Both the position numbers and the translations under genes were made by a program. From Pseudarthrobacter siccitolerans (GTDB taxonomy: Bacteria > Actinomycetota > Actinomycetes > Actinomycetales > Micrococcaceae), in assembly GCF_030823375.1 (NCBI RefSeq), contig NZ_JAUSXB010000001.1, forward strand, positions 124,001 through 188,000: 64,000 nucleotides of DNA. The letters are read 5' to 3'. Positions 36,245 through 44,710 of this stretch are shown piece after piece. The notes below the pieces were generated by a model that ran no database searches, was not told the DNA's origin, and worked only from the letters and a program-made list of their open reading frames with translations. Positions within the stretch are counted from its first letter, which is position 1. Every line of letters begins with the position of its first letter.

Positions 36245-37270
36245 ATGACTGCCTTCCTCCTGGACGTGGACACGGGCATCGACGACGCCCTGGCCCTCGC
36301 CTACCTCGCCGCCCTGCCGGACACGGAGTTCGTGTGCGTCACCGCCACGCCCGGAAACGTGGACGCGGACCAGGTGGCGCGCAACACCCTGGCGCTGCTG
36401 GAGCTGTGTGGCCGCCCGGCAGTGGAAGTGGCCATCGGCGCCCGCGCACCGCTGTCCATACCGCTGCTGACCACGCCCGAAACCCACGGCCCGCAAGGCA
36501 TCGGATACGCCGTCCTGCCGGAGCCCGCCGGCGCGGTTTCGGAGCGGAACGCCGTGGACCTGTGGGTTGAGCACGCCCGGGCCCGGCCCGGGGAGCTCAC
36601 CGCCCTGATCACCGCACCCCTGACCAACTTTGCGCTGGCACTCCGGCAGGAACCACGGCTGCCCGAGCTGCTCGCGAAGGTGGTCATCATGGGCGGCAGC
36701 TTCTACCATCAGGGCAACACAACACCCACTGCAGAGTGGAACACGCACGTGGACCCGCACGCGGCCAAGGAAGTCTACGCCGCCTTTCAGGGCCGGCCGC
36801 TGGAAAAGCTCCCGATTGTCTGCTCGCTGGACACCACCGAGCGGATGGAACTGCACCCCGACCATGTCCGGCAGCTGGCGGAGGCCGCCGGCGCCAGGGT
36901 TCCCGAACTGGTGCTCCCCGACCAGCCGGAGGGCCTGCGCAGCACCTCCGGCAACACACTGGTACGGCACTTGTCCGACGCCCTGCGGTTCTACTTCGAA
37001 TTCCACCGCCATTATGACCAGGGCTACCTGGCCCACGTCCACGACTACTTTGCCGCCGGCGTCGCCGCGGGCACCCTGGACTTCGAAGCCCGGCCCGCCA
37101 CCGTGGACGTGGAAACCGGTTCACAGATGCTGATGGGTACCACCGTTGCCGACTTCCGTGGCCTCTGGGGAATCCCGCCGAATGCCCGAGTGGTGTCCGC
37201 AAACCATCCCGAAGCTGCCTTCCGGGAGCTGGTGTCCGCCGTCGGCAGCCTGGCCCGCCGGCTGGGTTGA
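36245..37270 (+). CDS. Inosine/uridine-preferring-type nucleoside hydrolase
   Basis: A 341-residue enzyme splitting nucleosides into base and ribose. DVDTGIDDALALAYLA carries the DxDxxxDD calcium site; VVIMGGSFYHQGNTTPTAEWN and the downstream C-terminal helix region complete the fold. No signal peptide. The stop codon lies inside the first unit of a 21-bp repeat array. The next genes encode an ECF-type importer, so nucleoside uptake and cleavage may be linked. Confidence 0.92.
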   Translation: MTAFLLDVDTGIDDALALAYLAALPDTEFVCVTATPGNVDADQVARNTLALLELCGRPAVEVAIGARAPLSIPLLTTPETHGPQGIGYAVLPEPAGAVSERNAVDLWVEHARARPGELTALITAPLTNFALALRQEPRLPELLAKVVIMGGSFYHQGNTTPTAEWNTHVDPHAAKEVYAAFQGRPLEKLPIVCSLDTTERMELHPDHVRQLAEAAGARVPELVLPDQPEGLRSTSGNTLVRHLSDALRFYFEFHRHYDQGYLAHVHDYFAAGVAAGTLDFEARPATVDVETGSQMLMGTTVADFRGLWGIPPNARVVSANHPEAAFRELVSAVGSLARRLG

Positions 37271-37375
37271 GCTTGTCGTTCCGGTGGTTGAGCCTGTCGT
37301 CCGGGTGGTTCAGCTTGTCGTCCCGATGGTTGAGCCTGTCGAAACCGGCCCGGGGTTTCGACCAGCTCAACCACC
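37266..37375. repeat. Four 21-bp tandem units plus an inverted copy forming a hairpin
   Basis: Units start at 37266, 37287, 37308 and 37329, consensus GTTGAGCYTGTCGTYCCGRTG. The last continues as GGTTGAGCCTGTCGAAACC (37328-37346) and pairs with GGTTTCGACCAGCTCAACC (37354-37372), two mismatches only. The hairpin can act as a terminator. Similar GTTGAGC/CGAAACC elements are frequent between Arthrobacter genes. Confidence 0.85.
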
Positions 37376-37408
37376 GAAACTCTTCGCGACGATGCAGGGG
37401 CGCCGCGG

Positions 37409-37529
37409 TAGAATTATCCACGGACCGGACAGGCGCAGATTGCCTGCCGGCTGCTGCTGAGGTGACATAGGCGGCGCTCCATGCGGCACGGGCTTCCCGG
37501 GCCGTCCGTGCGCACCCTGAAGGAACTCC
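37409..37529 (+). promoter_or_regulatory. Probable promoter and leader of the ECF transporter operon
   Basis: TAGAAT at 37409-37414 is a good -10 hexamer. The roughly 110-base leader that follows contains GC-rich dyads such as CAGGC/GCCTG and GCACGG/CCGT-GTGC. It matches no riboswitch I recognise (not TPP, FMN, cobalamin or THF). Confidence 0.35.
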
Positions 37530-38348
37530 ATGTCATCGCACTCCCTGACGTTGCCGTCCACGTCACCTGCAGCAGTCCGCAAACGCCGGCTGCTGGAAAT
37601 CCTTGGCGCCGTGGCCATTGCCGGCACCTACCTTTATCTGGTCCTCAACCAGCCTGCTGACATTACCGGCGGACCGGGAAGTGCCTCGGCCCTGATCGCT
37701 TTGTCCGGCTTCCTGGCCGGTGCCGTCCTGCTCATTGTTGCCGTCCTGCCTGCCTTGCCGACGTCCACCCTGGTGTTGATTCCGGTGGCCCTGGTGCTCA
37801 ACATCGTCCTCGGCCAGTTCGTTGGCAGCACCCTGGTGCCGTTCTACCTCGACGCGATCGGTACCGTGCTGGTCGCGGTCCTCGCTGGCCCGGCCGCCGG
37901 TGCGGCAACCGGTGCCCTGAGCAGCATCGTCTGGTCCTTCTTCAACCCCACCGTGCTGCCGTTCGCCGCCGGGGCCGCGTTGATCGGGTGCCTCGCCGGC
38001 CTCGCCGCCCGCTACGGCCTTTTCCGCCGCTTCTACCTGGCACCCGTGGCCGGATTTGTCACCGGCATCGTCGGCGGAGTGGTATCTGCCCCCGTGGCCG
38101 CTTTCGTCTTCGGCGGCACGTCCGGCCTTGCCACGGGCGCGATTGTCAGCGCCTTCCGCTCCATGGGGGACAGCCTCCTGGCAGCCATCACCAAGCAGGC
38201 CCTCATCTCCGACCCCATGGACAAGGCCATCGTGTTCACCGTTGTGGCCGTGCTCATCTACGCCCTGCCCCGGCGTGCGAGCCTGCAGTTCCCGTTTGTC
38301 CGGCGGCACCGCGTGCTGGCCGGCAAGGCTTCGGAACAGGGCGCCTGA
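37530..38348 (+). CDS. ECF transporter substrate-binding (S) component
   Basis: A 272-residue membrane protein with about six helices, LVPFYLDAIGTVLVAVLAGP and AAGAATGALSSIVWSFFNP being typical of ECF S components in the hydroxymethylpyrimidine/nucleoside-like branch. It captures the vitamin or nucleobase-type substrate and topples in the membrane during transport. It is followed by the T and A components, forming a dedicated (group I) ECF system. The neighbouring nucleoside hydrolase suggests a nucleoside or base substrate; that is inference. Confidence 0.82.
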   Translation: MSSHSLTLPSTSPAAVRKRRLLEILGAVAIAGTYLYLVLNQPADITGGPGSASALIALSGFLAGAVLLIVAVLPALPTSTLVLIPVALVLNIVLGQFVGSTLVPFYLDAIGTVLVAVLAGPAAGAATGALSSIVWSFFNPTVLPFAAGAALIGCLAGLAARYGLFRRFYLAPVAGFVTGIVGGVVSAPVAAFVFGGTSGLATGAIVSAFRSMGDSLLAAITKQALISDPMDKAIVFTVVAVLIYALPRRASLQFPFVRRHRVLAGKASEQGA

Positions 38349-38358
38349 CAGACTCCCG

Positions 38359-39096
38359 ATGCGACTGCATCCGCTGACCTCCCTGGCGGCCGCCGGCAGT
38401 ACCGCAATCATCACGACGGCGGCAGCGTACCTGCCGTTGTCGCTCACCGTGATAGCGGCGGCACTGGGCCTCGCCGGCTGGAGCGGCACGTTGCGCCGGC
38501 TGGTGCCGGCGGCAGCTGCCATCCTGGTACCGCTGTGTGTATCGCTGCTGGTGCTGCATGGCCTGTTTTTCCCGGAAGGCCATACCGTGTTGGCTCAGTG
38601 GGGCCCGGCGCGCGCCACGTCCGAGGGGCTCTCCTTCGCACTGCAGCGGGCGGCCCAGCTTTCCGCCGCGGTCCTGGCCCTCCTGGTGTTCTCCTTCAGC
38701 GTGAGTGTGCCAGACCTGGTGGCGGCCTTGTCGGCCAAAGGCGTTCACGGACGGCTTGCCTTCGTGCTGGCGTCCACCCTGACCTTGCTGCCTGCCATCA
38801 CGGCCCGGCTGGAGCGCATCCGCCAGGCCCAGGAAGCACGCGGGCTGGTGATCCGGCATGGCCTCCCGGCCCGGGCCGCGGCCTTCCGCCTGCAGGTGGT
38901 TCCGCTGGTGACCGCCCTCGTTGAGGACGCGGCAACCCGCGCCGCGGCCCTGGAAGCCCGCGGCTTCACAAGCACCGGCCCCCGGACCAGCTACCGTGAC
39001 GTACCGGACCGGCCGGGGGAGCGATGGCTTCGGATTGTCCTGCTGCTGGCCGCAGCTGCTTCGGTTGCCGCCCGGTTGTTCCAGGCGGGAGCCTAG
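38359..39096 (+). CDS. ECF transporter T component
   Basis: A 245-residue membrane coupling protein that links the S component to the ATPases. It has helices at about 10-30, 45-70 and 90-115 and two Ala-Arg-Gly coupling motifs, QEARGL and LEARGF. The ATG at 38359 is 10 bases after ecfS. The last 22 codons lie in the first copy of an 80-bp tandem duplication, and the stop TAG at 39094 is immediately followed by an abortive GTG. Confidence 0.88.
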   Translation: MRLHPLTSLAAAGSTAIITTAAAYLPLSLTVIAAALGLAGWSGTLRRLVPAAAAILVPLCVSLLVLHGLFFPEGHTVLAQWGPARATSEGLSFALQRAAQLSAAVLALLVFSFSVSVPDLVAALSAKGVHGRLAFVLASTLTLLPAITARLERIRQAQEARGLVIRHGLPARAAAFRLQVVPLVTALVEDAATRAAALEARGFTSTGPRTSYRDVPDRPGERWLRIVLLLAAAASVAARLFQAGA

Positions 39097-39190
39097 GTGA
39101 AATCCACCACCGGATTGTCCTGCTGCTGGCCGCCACCGCTGCCGTTGCCGCCCCGTTATTCCAGACGGGAGCCCAGGTGAAATCCACCAT
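39031..39190 (+). repeat. 80-bp tandem duplication at the ecfT/ecfA junction
   Basis: Copies 39031-39110 and 39111-39190 have a period of exactly 80 and ten mismatches. Each carries the end of ecfT, the junction TAG/CAG-GTG and the first codons of ecfA (AAATCCACC). The stop TAG of copy 1 is CAG in copy 2. Confidence 0.92.
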
Positions 39191-40775
39191 CGCCCTTGCC
39201 GCTGGCATCGGGAGCTTCGCTTTCCATGACAACGACGCGCCGGTCCTGCGTGACGTGCACATCTCCTTCCAGCCCGGAACTTTTACGGCAATCCTCGGGC
39301 CGTCCGGCAGCGGCAAATCAACGCTGGGCCGGCTCCTGGCAGGCTGGCTTCCCCCAGGACCTGGCGGACGGCTGCAAGGGCGGCTGACCCTTGCGGAAAC
39401 GACGCTTGAGTTCCAGGGAGCAGCGGACGATCCGCGAATCAACCCCGCCCAGTGGGCCCGGCGGGTGGGTTTCGTTCCGCAGGACGCATCAGCCATCCTG
39501 TCCACAGTCCGGGCCACCGTCGCCGAAGAACTGGCGTTCGGCCTGGAAAATGGCGGCACGGAACGGTCTGCCATGGAGGCCGCCGTGGCAAGGACTGCGG
39601 GACTGCTTGGCCTCAGCCAGCTGCTGGACCGCCACCCGGACACGCTCTCCGGCGGACAGCTGCGGCGCCTCGCCATCGGGTGCGCCGTCATCGCGGAGCC
39701 CGAAGTGTTGATCATGGACGAGCCCTTTGCCTCCCTGGACGCAGCCGGAGCGGACGAACTCGCCATCCTGCTGAACTCGCTCGTAACGCGGGGGACCGCC
39801 GTCGTGATCCTCAGCCAGGCCATTGACGAGGCAATCCTCCGGGCAGAACGCTGGATTGTCCTCGACGCCGGCACTGTGACGGCAACCGGAACTCCGGCTG
39901 AGGTTACTGCCGCGGCGGGACGGCTGCCGGCCGGCATTCGCTGGGCCGGCACCAGGCCGGGTTCAGTGTTCGATCCCCGGCCGGTTCCTCAGCAGGATCC
40001 CGGGGCAAGGCCCCGGAACGCTACTGTCCCGGATGATCAACGGGATCATCATCCTGCCGGCGCTCTTCCCGTCCTGGAGCTCCGGGGTGTGGGCTTCGGG
40101 TACGCGGACAAGTCACGGCGAAGCAGGAAGGCCAGGGCAGCCGCAGACGGGGCTCCGGCGGAAGGGCCTCAACAAGTGCTCCGGGACATCGACCTTGAGC
40201 TCCTTGCAGGGGAGATCGTTGCCGTGACCGGACCCAACGGGGCGGGGAAATCCACCTTCCTGCGGCACCTCAACGGGTTGCTGCGGCCCACCTCGGGCTC
40301 CGTCCTGGTGCACGGTGAGGACATTGCAGCCAGGCCGGTGGGTGAGGTGGCGGCGTCCGTGGGCCTGCTGTTCCAGAACCCGCGCCACCAGTTGTTCGAA
40401 CAGACTGCCGCCCGGGAGGTGCGGTTCGGCCTGGACCGGCGCTTCGGCGCCAGTGAAGCGGCAGCCAGAACCGGGGCCGCGTTGGCTGCTGTCGGATTGT
40501 CCGCAGCTGCAGGTGAGCACCCCGCTGAGCTGCCGGCTTCGCGGCAACGGCTGCTGGCCCTGGCGACCGTCCTAGCCCGCAAGCCGGCGGTGCTGGCTTT
40601 GGACGAGCCCACCGTGGCCCTGGACGGGGACGGGCTTCGGCTGCTGGACGCTGCGGTGAGGAGCGCAGCAGCGGCGGGCGCCGCCGTCGTCCTGGTCACC
40701 CATGACGTGCCCTACGCGCGTTCGGTGGCGGACCGATGGTTGACGCTCGACGGCGGGCGGCTTGCAGCGCGCTGA
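39177..40775 (+). CDS. ECF transporter energising ATPase, two ABC domains fused
   Basis: A 532-residue fusion of the EcfA/EcfA' ATPases. Domain 1: Walker A GPSGSGKST (about 41), signature LSGGQLRRLAIG (about 157), Walker B VLIMDEPFASLD. Domain 2: Walker A GPNGAGKST (about 351), Q-loop LLFQNPRHQLFE, Walker B VLALDEPTVALD, but the signature reads LPASRQR in place of LSGGQ (about 450). One composite ATP site is therefore degenerate. The GTG at 39177 behind GGGAG is the start supported by the copy-2 junction; the frame is open upstream only because of the duplication. A perfect terminator follows. Confidence 0.9.
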   Translation: MKSTIALAAGIGSFAFHDNDAPVLRDVHISFQPGTFTAILGPSGSGKSTLGRLLAGWLPPGPGGRLQGRLTLAETTLEFQGAADDPRINPAQWARRVGFVPQDASAILSTVRATVAEELAFGLENGGTERSAMEAAVARTAGLLGLSQLLDRHPDTLSGGQLRRLAIGCAVIAEPEVLIMDEPFASLDAAGADELAILLNSLVTRGTAVVILSQAIDEAILRAERWIVLDAGTVTATGTPAEVTAAAGRLPAGIRWAGTRPGSVFDPRPVPQQDPGARPRNATVPDDQRDHHPAGALPVLELRGVGFGYADKSRRSRKARAAADGAPAEGPQQVLRDIDLELLAGEIVAVTGPNGAGKSTFLRHLNGLLRPTSGSVLVHGEDIAARPVGEVAASVGLLFQNPRHQLFEQTAAREVRFGLDRRFGASEAAARTGAALAAVGLSAAAGEHPAELPASRQRLLALATVLARKPAVLALDEPTVALDGDGLRLLDAAVRSAAAAGAAVVLVTHDVPYARSVADRWLTLDGGRLAAR

Positions 40776-40822
40776 GCCCGGGACGACGCGAAGGGAGAGG
40801 CACTGCACACGGCACGTACATC

Positions 40823-40857
40823 AAGGGCTCCGTCCGGAAGAACCGGACGGAGCCCTT
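40823..40857. terminator. Bidirectional terminator between ecfA and fadB
   Basis: Perfect 15-bp stem AAGGGCTCCGTCCGG / CCGGACGGAGCCCTT, five-base loop, between convergent genes. Confidence 0.85.
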
Positions 40858-40890
40858 GCTGTGTGCGGCTGATCCTGCCGGGCGCTGGAG

Positions 40891-43098
40891 TTAGGCGCTG
40901 GTTCCCAGGAGTTGATTCCTAGCCTTGGCAGGTTGGCTTGCGCCCGGACGGGAAGCCGCGCCGGGCGGCAGGAACCGCTTGCCGTTGACCCGTTCTGAGG
41001 CTCCCACCCGGTCCAGGTAGGGGGTGATGCCGCCCAGGAAGAGTGGCCAGCCGGCGCCGAGGATCATGCAGAGGTCGATGTCTTCCGGCCCCGCAACCAC
41101 ACCTTCGGCCAGCATCAGGCCGATCTCCTCGGCGAGGGCGTCCTGGGTGCGGCGCAACACCTCGTCCGCGGTCGAGGGGCTGGTTCCGAAGGACATCAGG
41201 GACAGCGTGGATTCGGGGATCACCTGTGAGCCGTCCGGACCTGGAGCCCACAGGCTCTTGACGCCGTTGTCGATCAGCTTCTGCAGGTTGGCGGACACCG
41301 TGAAGCGCTCACCAAACGCGGCATGCAGTGATTCCTGCACGTGCTGTGCCACCGGAAGACCGACCATCTCGCCGAGGCTGAAAGGTGTCATGGGCAGGCC
41401 CATGGGGCGGAGCGCGTTGTCGGCCACTTCGGCGGGAGTGCCTTCATCGAAGGCAGCCGTCACCTCGCCCATCAGCCGCAGCAGGATGCGGTTGACCACA
41501 AAGGCTGCGGCGTCCTTGACCAGCACCCCCGTTTTCTTCAAGGCCTTTGCGAGTTCAAATGCGGTCGCGAGCACGGCGTCATCGGTGCGCGGGGCACGGA
41601 CGATCTCCAGCAGCGGCATCACGGCCACCGGGTTGAAGAAGTGGAAGCCCACCAGCCGTTCCGGGTGCTGCAGGTCCTCAGCCATGGCCGTGACGGACAG
41701 CGACGAGGTGTTGGTGGCGAGGATGCATTCCGGGGTAACAATCTGCTCCAGTTCGGCGAACACCTGCTTCTTGACGTTCAGTTCTTCAAAGACTGCTTCG
41801 ATCACAAAGTCCGCGTCCGCGAAAACATCCTTCGAAACGGACCCGGTCACCAGGGCCTTGGTGCGGTTGGCGGCGTCCTGGCTGATGCGCTTCTTGGCCA
41901 GGAGCTTGTCCACTTCGGCGTGGACGTAGCCCACGCCTTTGTCCACCCGGGCCTGGTCGATGTCCGTCAGCACCACGGGCACCTTCAATTGGCGGGCGAA
42001 GACCATCGCGAGCTGGCTTGCCATCAGGCCTGCGCCAACCACGCCCACTTTTGTGACCGGGCGGGCCAGTGCGCGGTCCGGGGCGCCGGCCGGACGCTTG
42101 GACCGCTTCTGGACCAGGTCCAGGAAGGCGTACACGGTGGCACGGAATTCGTCGGTCTGCATCAGTTCGGCGAGCGTTTCGCACTCCAGCGCCGCGGACT
42201 CGGCCCGGGTCATGGTGCGGTTGGCTTCCAGGATGTCCAGGACCTTGCCGGGAGCGGGGGCTGCGTTGGACATTTTCGCTTCCACCAGTGCCCGTCCGGC
42301 TGCCACCGCTGCCGACCAGCGCGCGGCCGTTTCCGGATCAGCGGGGTCGACGGCGTTGGGACGCTCAGGCGCCACCTCGCCGGAGATGACTTTCGCGGCC
42401 CAGGCAAGGGATTGTTCGAGGAAGTCCGCCGGTTCGAACATGGCGTCGGCAATGCCGAGCGCGAAGGCCTGCTGGCCGGTGAGCGTGCGGTTGTTGCTGA
42501 GGGCGTTCTCGATCATGACCTTCACCGCGTTCTCCGGGCCGATGAGCCGGGGCAGGAGGTACACCCCGCCCCAGCCGGGAACCAGGCCGAGGAAGGCTTC
42601 CGGCAGGGCCAACGCCCCCGCGCCGGTGGACACAGTGCGATAGGTGGACTGCAATGCGATCTCCAGGCCCCCGCCCAGCGCCAGGCCATTGATGAACGCG
42701 AAGCTTGGCACGCCGAGGTTGGCGAGGGTGGCGTACACATCGTGGCCCAGCTGGGCCATCCACAGTCCATGCTCGCGCTCTTCCAGGTTCTTGACGGCGG
42801 AGAGGTCAGCACCGGCCACCAGGAAGTACGGCTTGCCGGTCACGCCCACGCCCGCGATCTCGCCTCGCCCGGTCCGCTCCCGGAGTTCCTCAAGCACCGT
42901 TCCCAGCTCCACCAGCGTGTTCGGCCCAAGGGTGGTGGGCTTGGTGTGGTCCAGGCCGTTGTCCAAAGTGATGAGGGCGAAGGTGCCGGGGCTGGGCTTG
43001 CCGGCCGGTGCGGGGAGTTCGATGTCCTGGACGTAGGAATGCGTCACGGTCTCATGGGGGAACAGGTCGGCAAGCCTGGTGAAATCTGCGGCGCTCAT
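40891..43098 (-). CDS. fadB: Fatty-acid oxidation alpha subunit: enoyl-CoA hydratase / 3-hydroxyacyl-CoA dehydrogenase
   Basis: A 735-residue bifunctional beta-oxidation enzyme. The N-terminal crotonase domain (about 20-300) has FAFINGLALGGGLEIALQ and EAFLGLVPGWGGVYLLPRL. The dehydrogenase half begins KVGVVGAGLMASQLAMVFA (NAD site) and has LVGFHFFNPVAVMPLLEIV, then duplicated C-terminal helical domains. The order is the usual FadB order. It overlaps fadA by 4 bases (ATGA), with AAGGAG before its ATG, so the two subunits are made together. Confidence 0.95.
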   Translation of the reverse strand: MSAADFTRLADLFPHETVTHSYVQDIELPAPAGKPSPGTFALITLDNGLDHTKPTTLGPNTLVELGTVLEELRERTGRGEIAGVGVTGKPYFLVAGADLSAVKNLEEREHGLWMAQLGHDVYATLANLGVPSFAFINGLALGGGLEIALQSTYRTVSTGAGALALPEAFLGLVPGWGGVYLLPRLIGPENAVKVMIENALSNNRTLTGQQAFALGIADAMFEPADFLEQSLAWAAKVISGEVAPERPNAVDPADPETAARWSAAVAAGRALVEAKMSNAAPAPGKVLDILEANRTMTRAESAALECETLAELMQTDEFRATVYAFLDLVQKRSKRPAGAPDRALARPVTKVGVVGAGLMASQLAMVFARQLKVPVVLTDIDQARVDKGVGYVHAEVDKLLAKKRISQDAANRTKALVTGSVSKDVFADADFVIEAVFEELNVKKQVFAELEQIVTPECILATNTSSLSVTAMAEDLQHPERLVGFHFFNPVAVMPLLEIVRAPRTDDAVLATAFELAKALKKTGVLVKDAAAFVVNRILLRLMGEVTAAFDEGTPAEVADNALRPMGLPMTPFSLGEMVGLPVAQHVQESLHAAFGERFTVSANLQKLIDNGVKSLWAPGPDGSQVIPESTLSLMSFGTSPSTADEVLRRTQDALAEEIGLMLAEGVVAGPEDIDLCMILGAGWPLFLGGITPYLDRVGASERVNGKRFLPPGAASRPGASQPAKARNQLLGTSA

Positions 43099-44420
43099 GC
43101 GGCTCCTTCAGTAGCGGTTTCGGCGGCGGTAACTGAATCAGCGGCGGTATCTGATTCGGCGGCGGATCCCGGCAGGGCGCCGCTGTAGCCGACGTGGTGG
43201 GGGTTCTCCCAGATCACTGTGGCACCCATACCCAACCCGACGCACATGGTGGTGATGCCGTACCGCACGGAGTGATCCTCCTCGAACTGCCGGGCCAGCT
43301 GGTTCATTAGACGCACGCCCGAGGATGCGAGCGGATGGCCCACCGCGATGGCGCCGCCGTAGCGGTTGACGCGGGGATCGTCGTCGGCAATGCCGAAGTG
43401 CTCCAGGAAAGTCAGTACCTGGACGGCAAAGGCTTCGTTGATTTCGAACAGGCCGATGTCGTCGATGGAGAGGCCGGCGTTTTTCAGCGCCTTCTCCGTG
43501 GCGGGAACAGGGCCGATGCCCATCACCTCGGGTTCAACCCCGGCATAGGCGTAACTGACCAGCCGCATCCGGACCGGCAGCCCCAGTTCGGCGGCGGCAT
43601 CGGCGGATGCCATGATGGCGGCGGTGGCACCGTCATTGAGTCCCGCGGCATTTCCTGCGGTAACGCGCCCGTGCGGACGGAACGGAGTGCGGAGCGCCGC
43701 CAGGTCTGCGGCCGTGGTGCCCGGCCGTGGTGGCTCGTCAACCGTGTTGAGGGTCCAGCCCTGGCCTGGCTTCAGGGTTGCCACGGGAACGAGGTCCGGC
43801 TGGATCCGGCCGTTGCGGCGGGCGGCGTCAAACTTGGCCTGGGACGCGACCGCATACGCATCGGTCCGGTCCCTGGTGATGGACGGAAACCGGTCGTGCA
43901 GGTTCTCCGCCGTGTTGCCCATGTTCAGCGCTGCCGGGTCCACCAGGCGTTCGGACATAAAACGGGGATCGGGGTCGGCGCCCGAGCCCATGGGGTGGTT
44001 GCCCATGTGTTCCACACCGCCGGCGATCACCACGTCGTAAGCGCCAAAACCGATACCGCCGGCGTTGGTTGTTACGGCGGTCATGGCGCCGGCGCACATC
44101 CGGTCGATCGCAAAGCCGGGAACGGTCCGGGGAAGACCAGCCAGGAGGGCCGCGGTCCGGCCCAGGGTGAGGCCCTGGTCGCCGGTCTGGGTAGTGGCGG
44201 CGATGGCAACCTCGTCAACGCGTTCGGGCGGCAGCGACGGGTTCCGGCGCAGGAGTTCGCGGAGGCATTTCACTATCAGGTCGTCGGCCCGGGTTCCGGC
44301 ATAGATGCCTTTTTCTCCCGCCCGGCCAAAGGGGGTACGGAGGCCGTCGACAAAAACGACGTCCCGGACACTGCGCGTGGATGCGCTGCTGTTTTCTCCA
44401 CTGGAGCGGGCTTGGCTCAC
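43095..44420 (-). CDS. fadA: Acetyl-CoA acyltransferase (thiolase), beta subunit
   Basis: A 441-residue thiolase that cleaves 3-ketoacyl-CoA in the last beta-oxidation step. The nucleophile Cys is in DRMCAGAMTAV. GHPLASSGVRLMNQLARQF gives the catalytic His, and MCVGLGMGATVIWE gives the second Cys. The GTG at 44420 is taken because GAGGAG lies 8 bases upstream; the longer frame has no such site. The C-terminus bears an extra Ala/Thr/Glu-rich repeat tail (TAADSVTAAETATEGA). First gene of the fadAB unit. Confidence 0.94.
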   Translation of the reverse strand: MSQARSSGENSSASTRSVRDVVFVDGLRTPFGRAGEKGIYAGTRADDLIVKCLRELLRRNPSLPPERVDEVAIAATTQTGDQGLTLGRTAALLAGLPRTVPGFAIDRMCAGAMTAVTTNAGGIGFGAYDVVIAGGVEHMGNHPMGSGADPDPRFMSERLVDPAALNMGNTAENLHDRFPSITRDRTDAYAVASQAKFDAARRNGRIQPDLVPVATLKPGQGWTLNTVDEPPRPGTTAADLAALRTPFRPHGRVTAGNAAGLNDGATAAIMASADAAAELGLPVRMRLVSYAYAGVEPEVMGIGPVPATEKALKNAGLSIDDIGLFEINEAFAVQVLTFLEHFGIADDDPRVNRYGGAIAVGHPLASSGVRLMNQLARQFEEDHSVRYGITTMCVGLGMGATVIWENPHHVGYSGALPGSAAESDTAADSVTAAETATEGAA

Positions 44421-44537
44421 GTGTAACTCCTCATCGAGACGTAGGCGCCGGCGCATGCCGCAATACGGCAAGCAGCCAAACGGCAATACCTGCGATGTTA
44501 CTCGTGAGTAACTTACGCGGCAAGGCCCCCATGGAAG

Positions 44538-44675
44538 GACGCTCTCTCACTTAAGGCGCCTTTTTGGCCAACGCTCGCTCGCTTTCTTCAAGAAAGTGGG
44601 AGAGCGTTTCCCAAATCCACGCATTAAGTGAGAGAGCGTTTCAAAGTTCACGCATCAAGTGGGAGGGCGTGAGGA
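44538..44675. repeat. Intergenic repeat: three direct units and one inverted unit of AAGTGNGAGNGCGT
   Basis: Direct units start at 44594, 44626 and 44657 (spacing 32 and 31), each AAGTG(G/A)GAG(A/G)GCGT preceded by CACGCAT(T/C) in the last two. An inverted copy, GACGCTCTCTCACTT, lies at 44538-44552 and can pair with any of them. CTTTC/GAAAG near 44582-44596 adds a small hairpin. The element fills most of the 290-base gap upstream of fadA. Confidence 0.8.
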
Positions 44676-44710
44676 TTCGGTTTGGGAGCCCGGGGCCCCA
44701 TCAGCGCCTG

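Noticed and set aside
37266..37375. CRISPR array
   Set aside because: Units are contiguous with no spacers, vary in sequence and end in an inverted copy; no cas genes are present.
37409..37529. TPP riboswitch before the ECF transporter
   Set aside because: The CTGAGA and ACCTGATCTGG-type blocks are absent.
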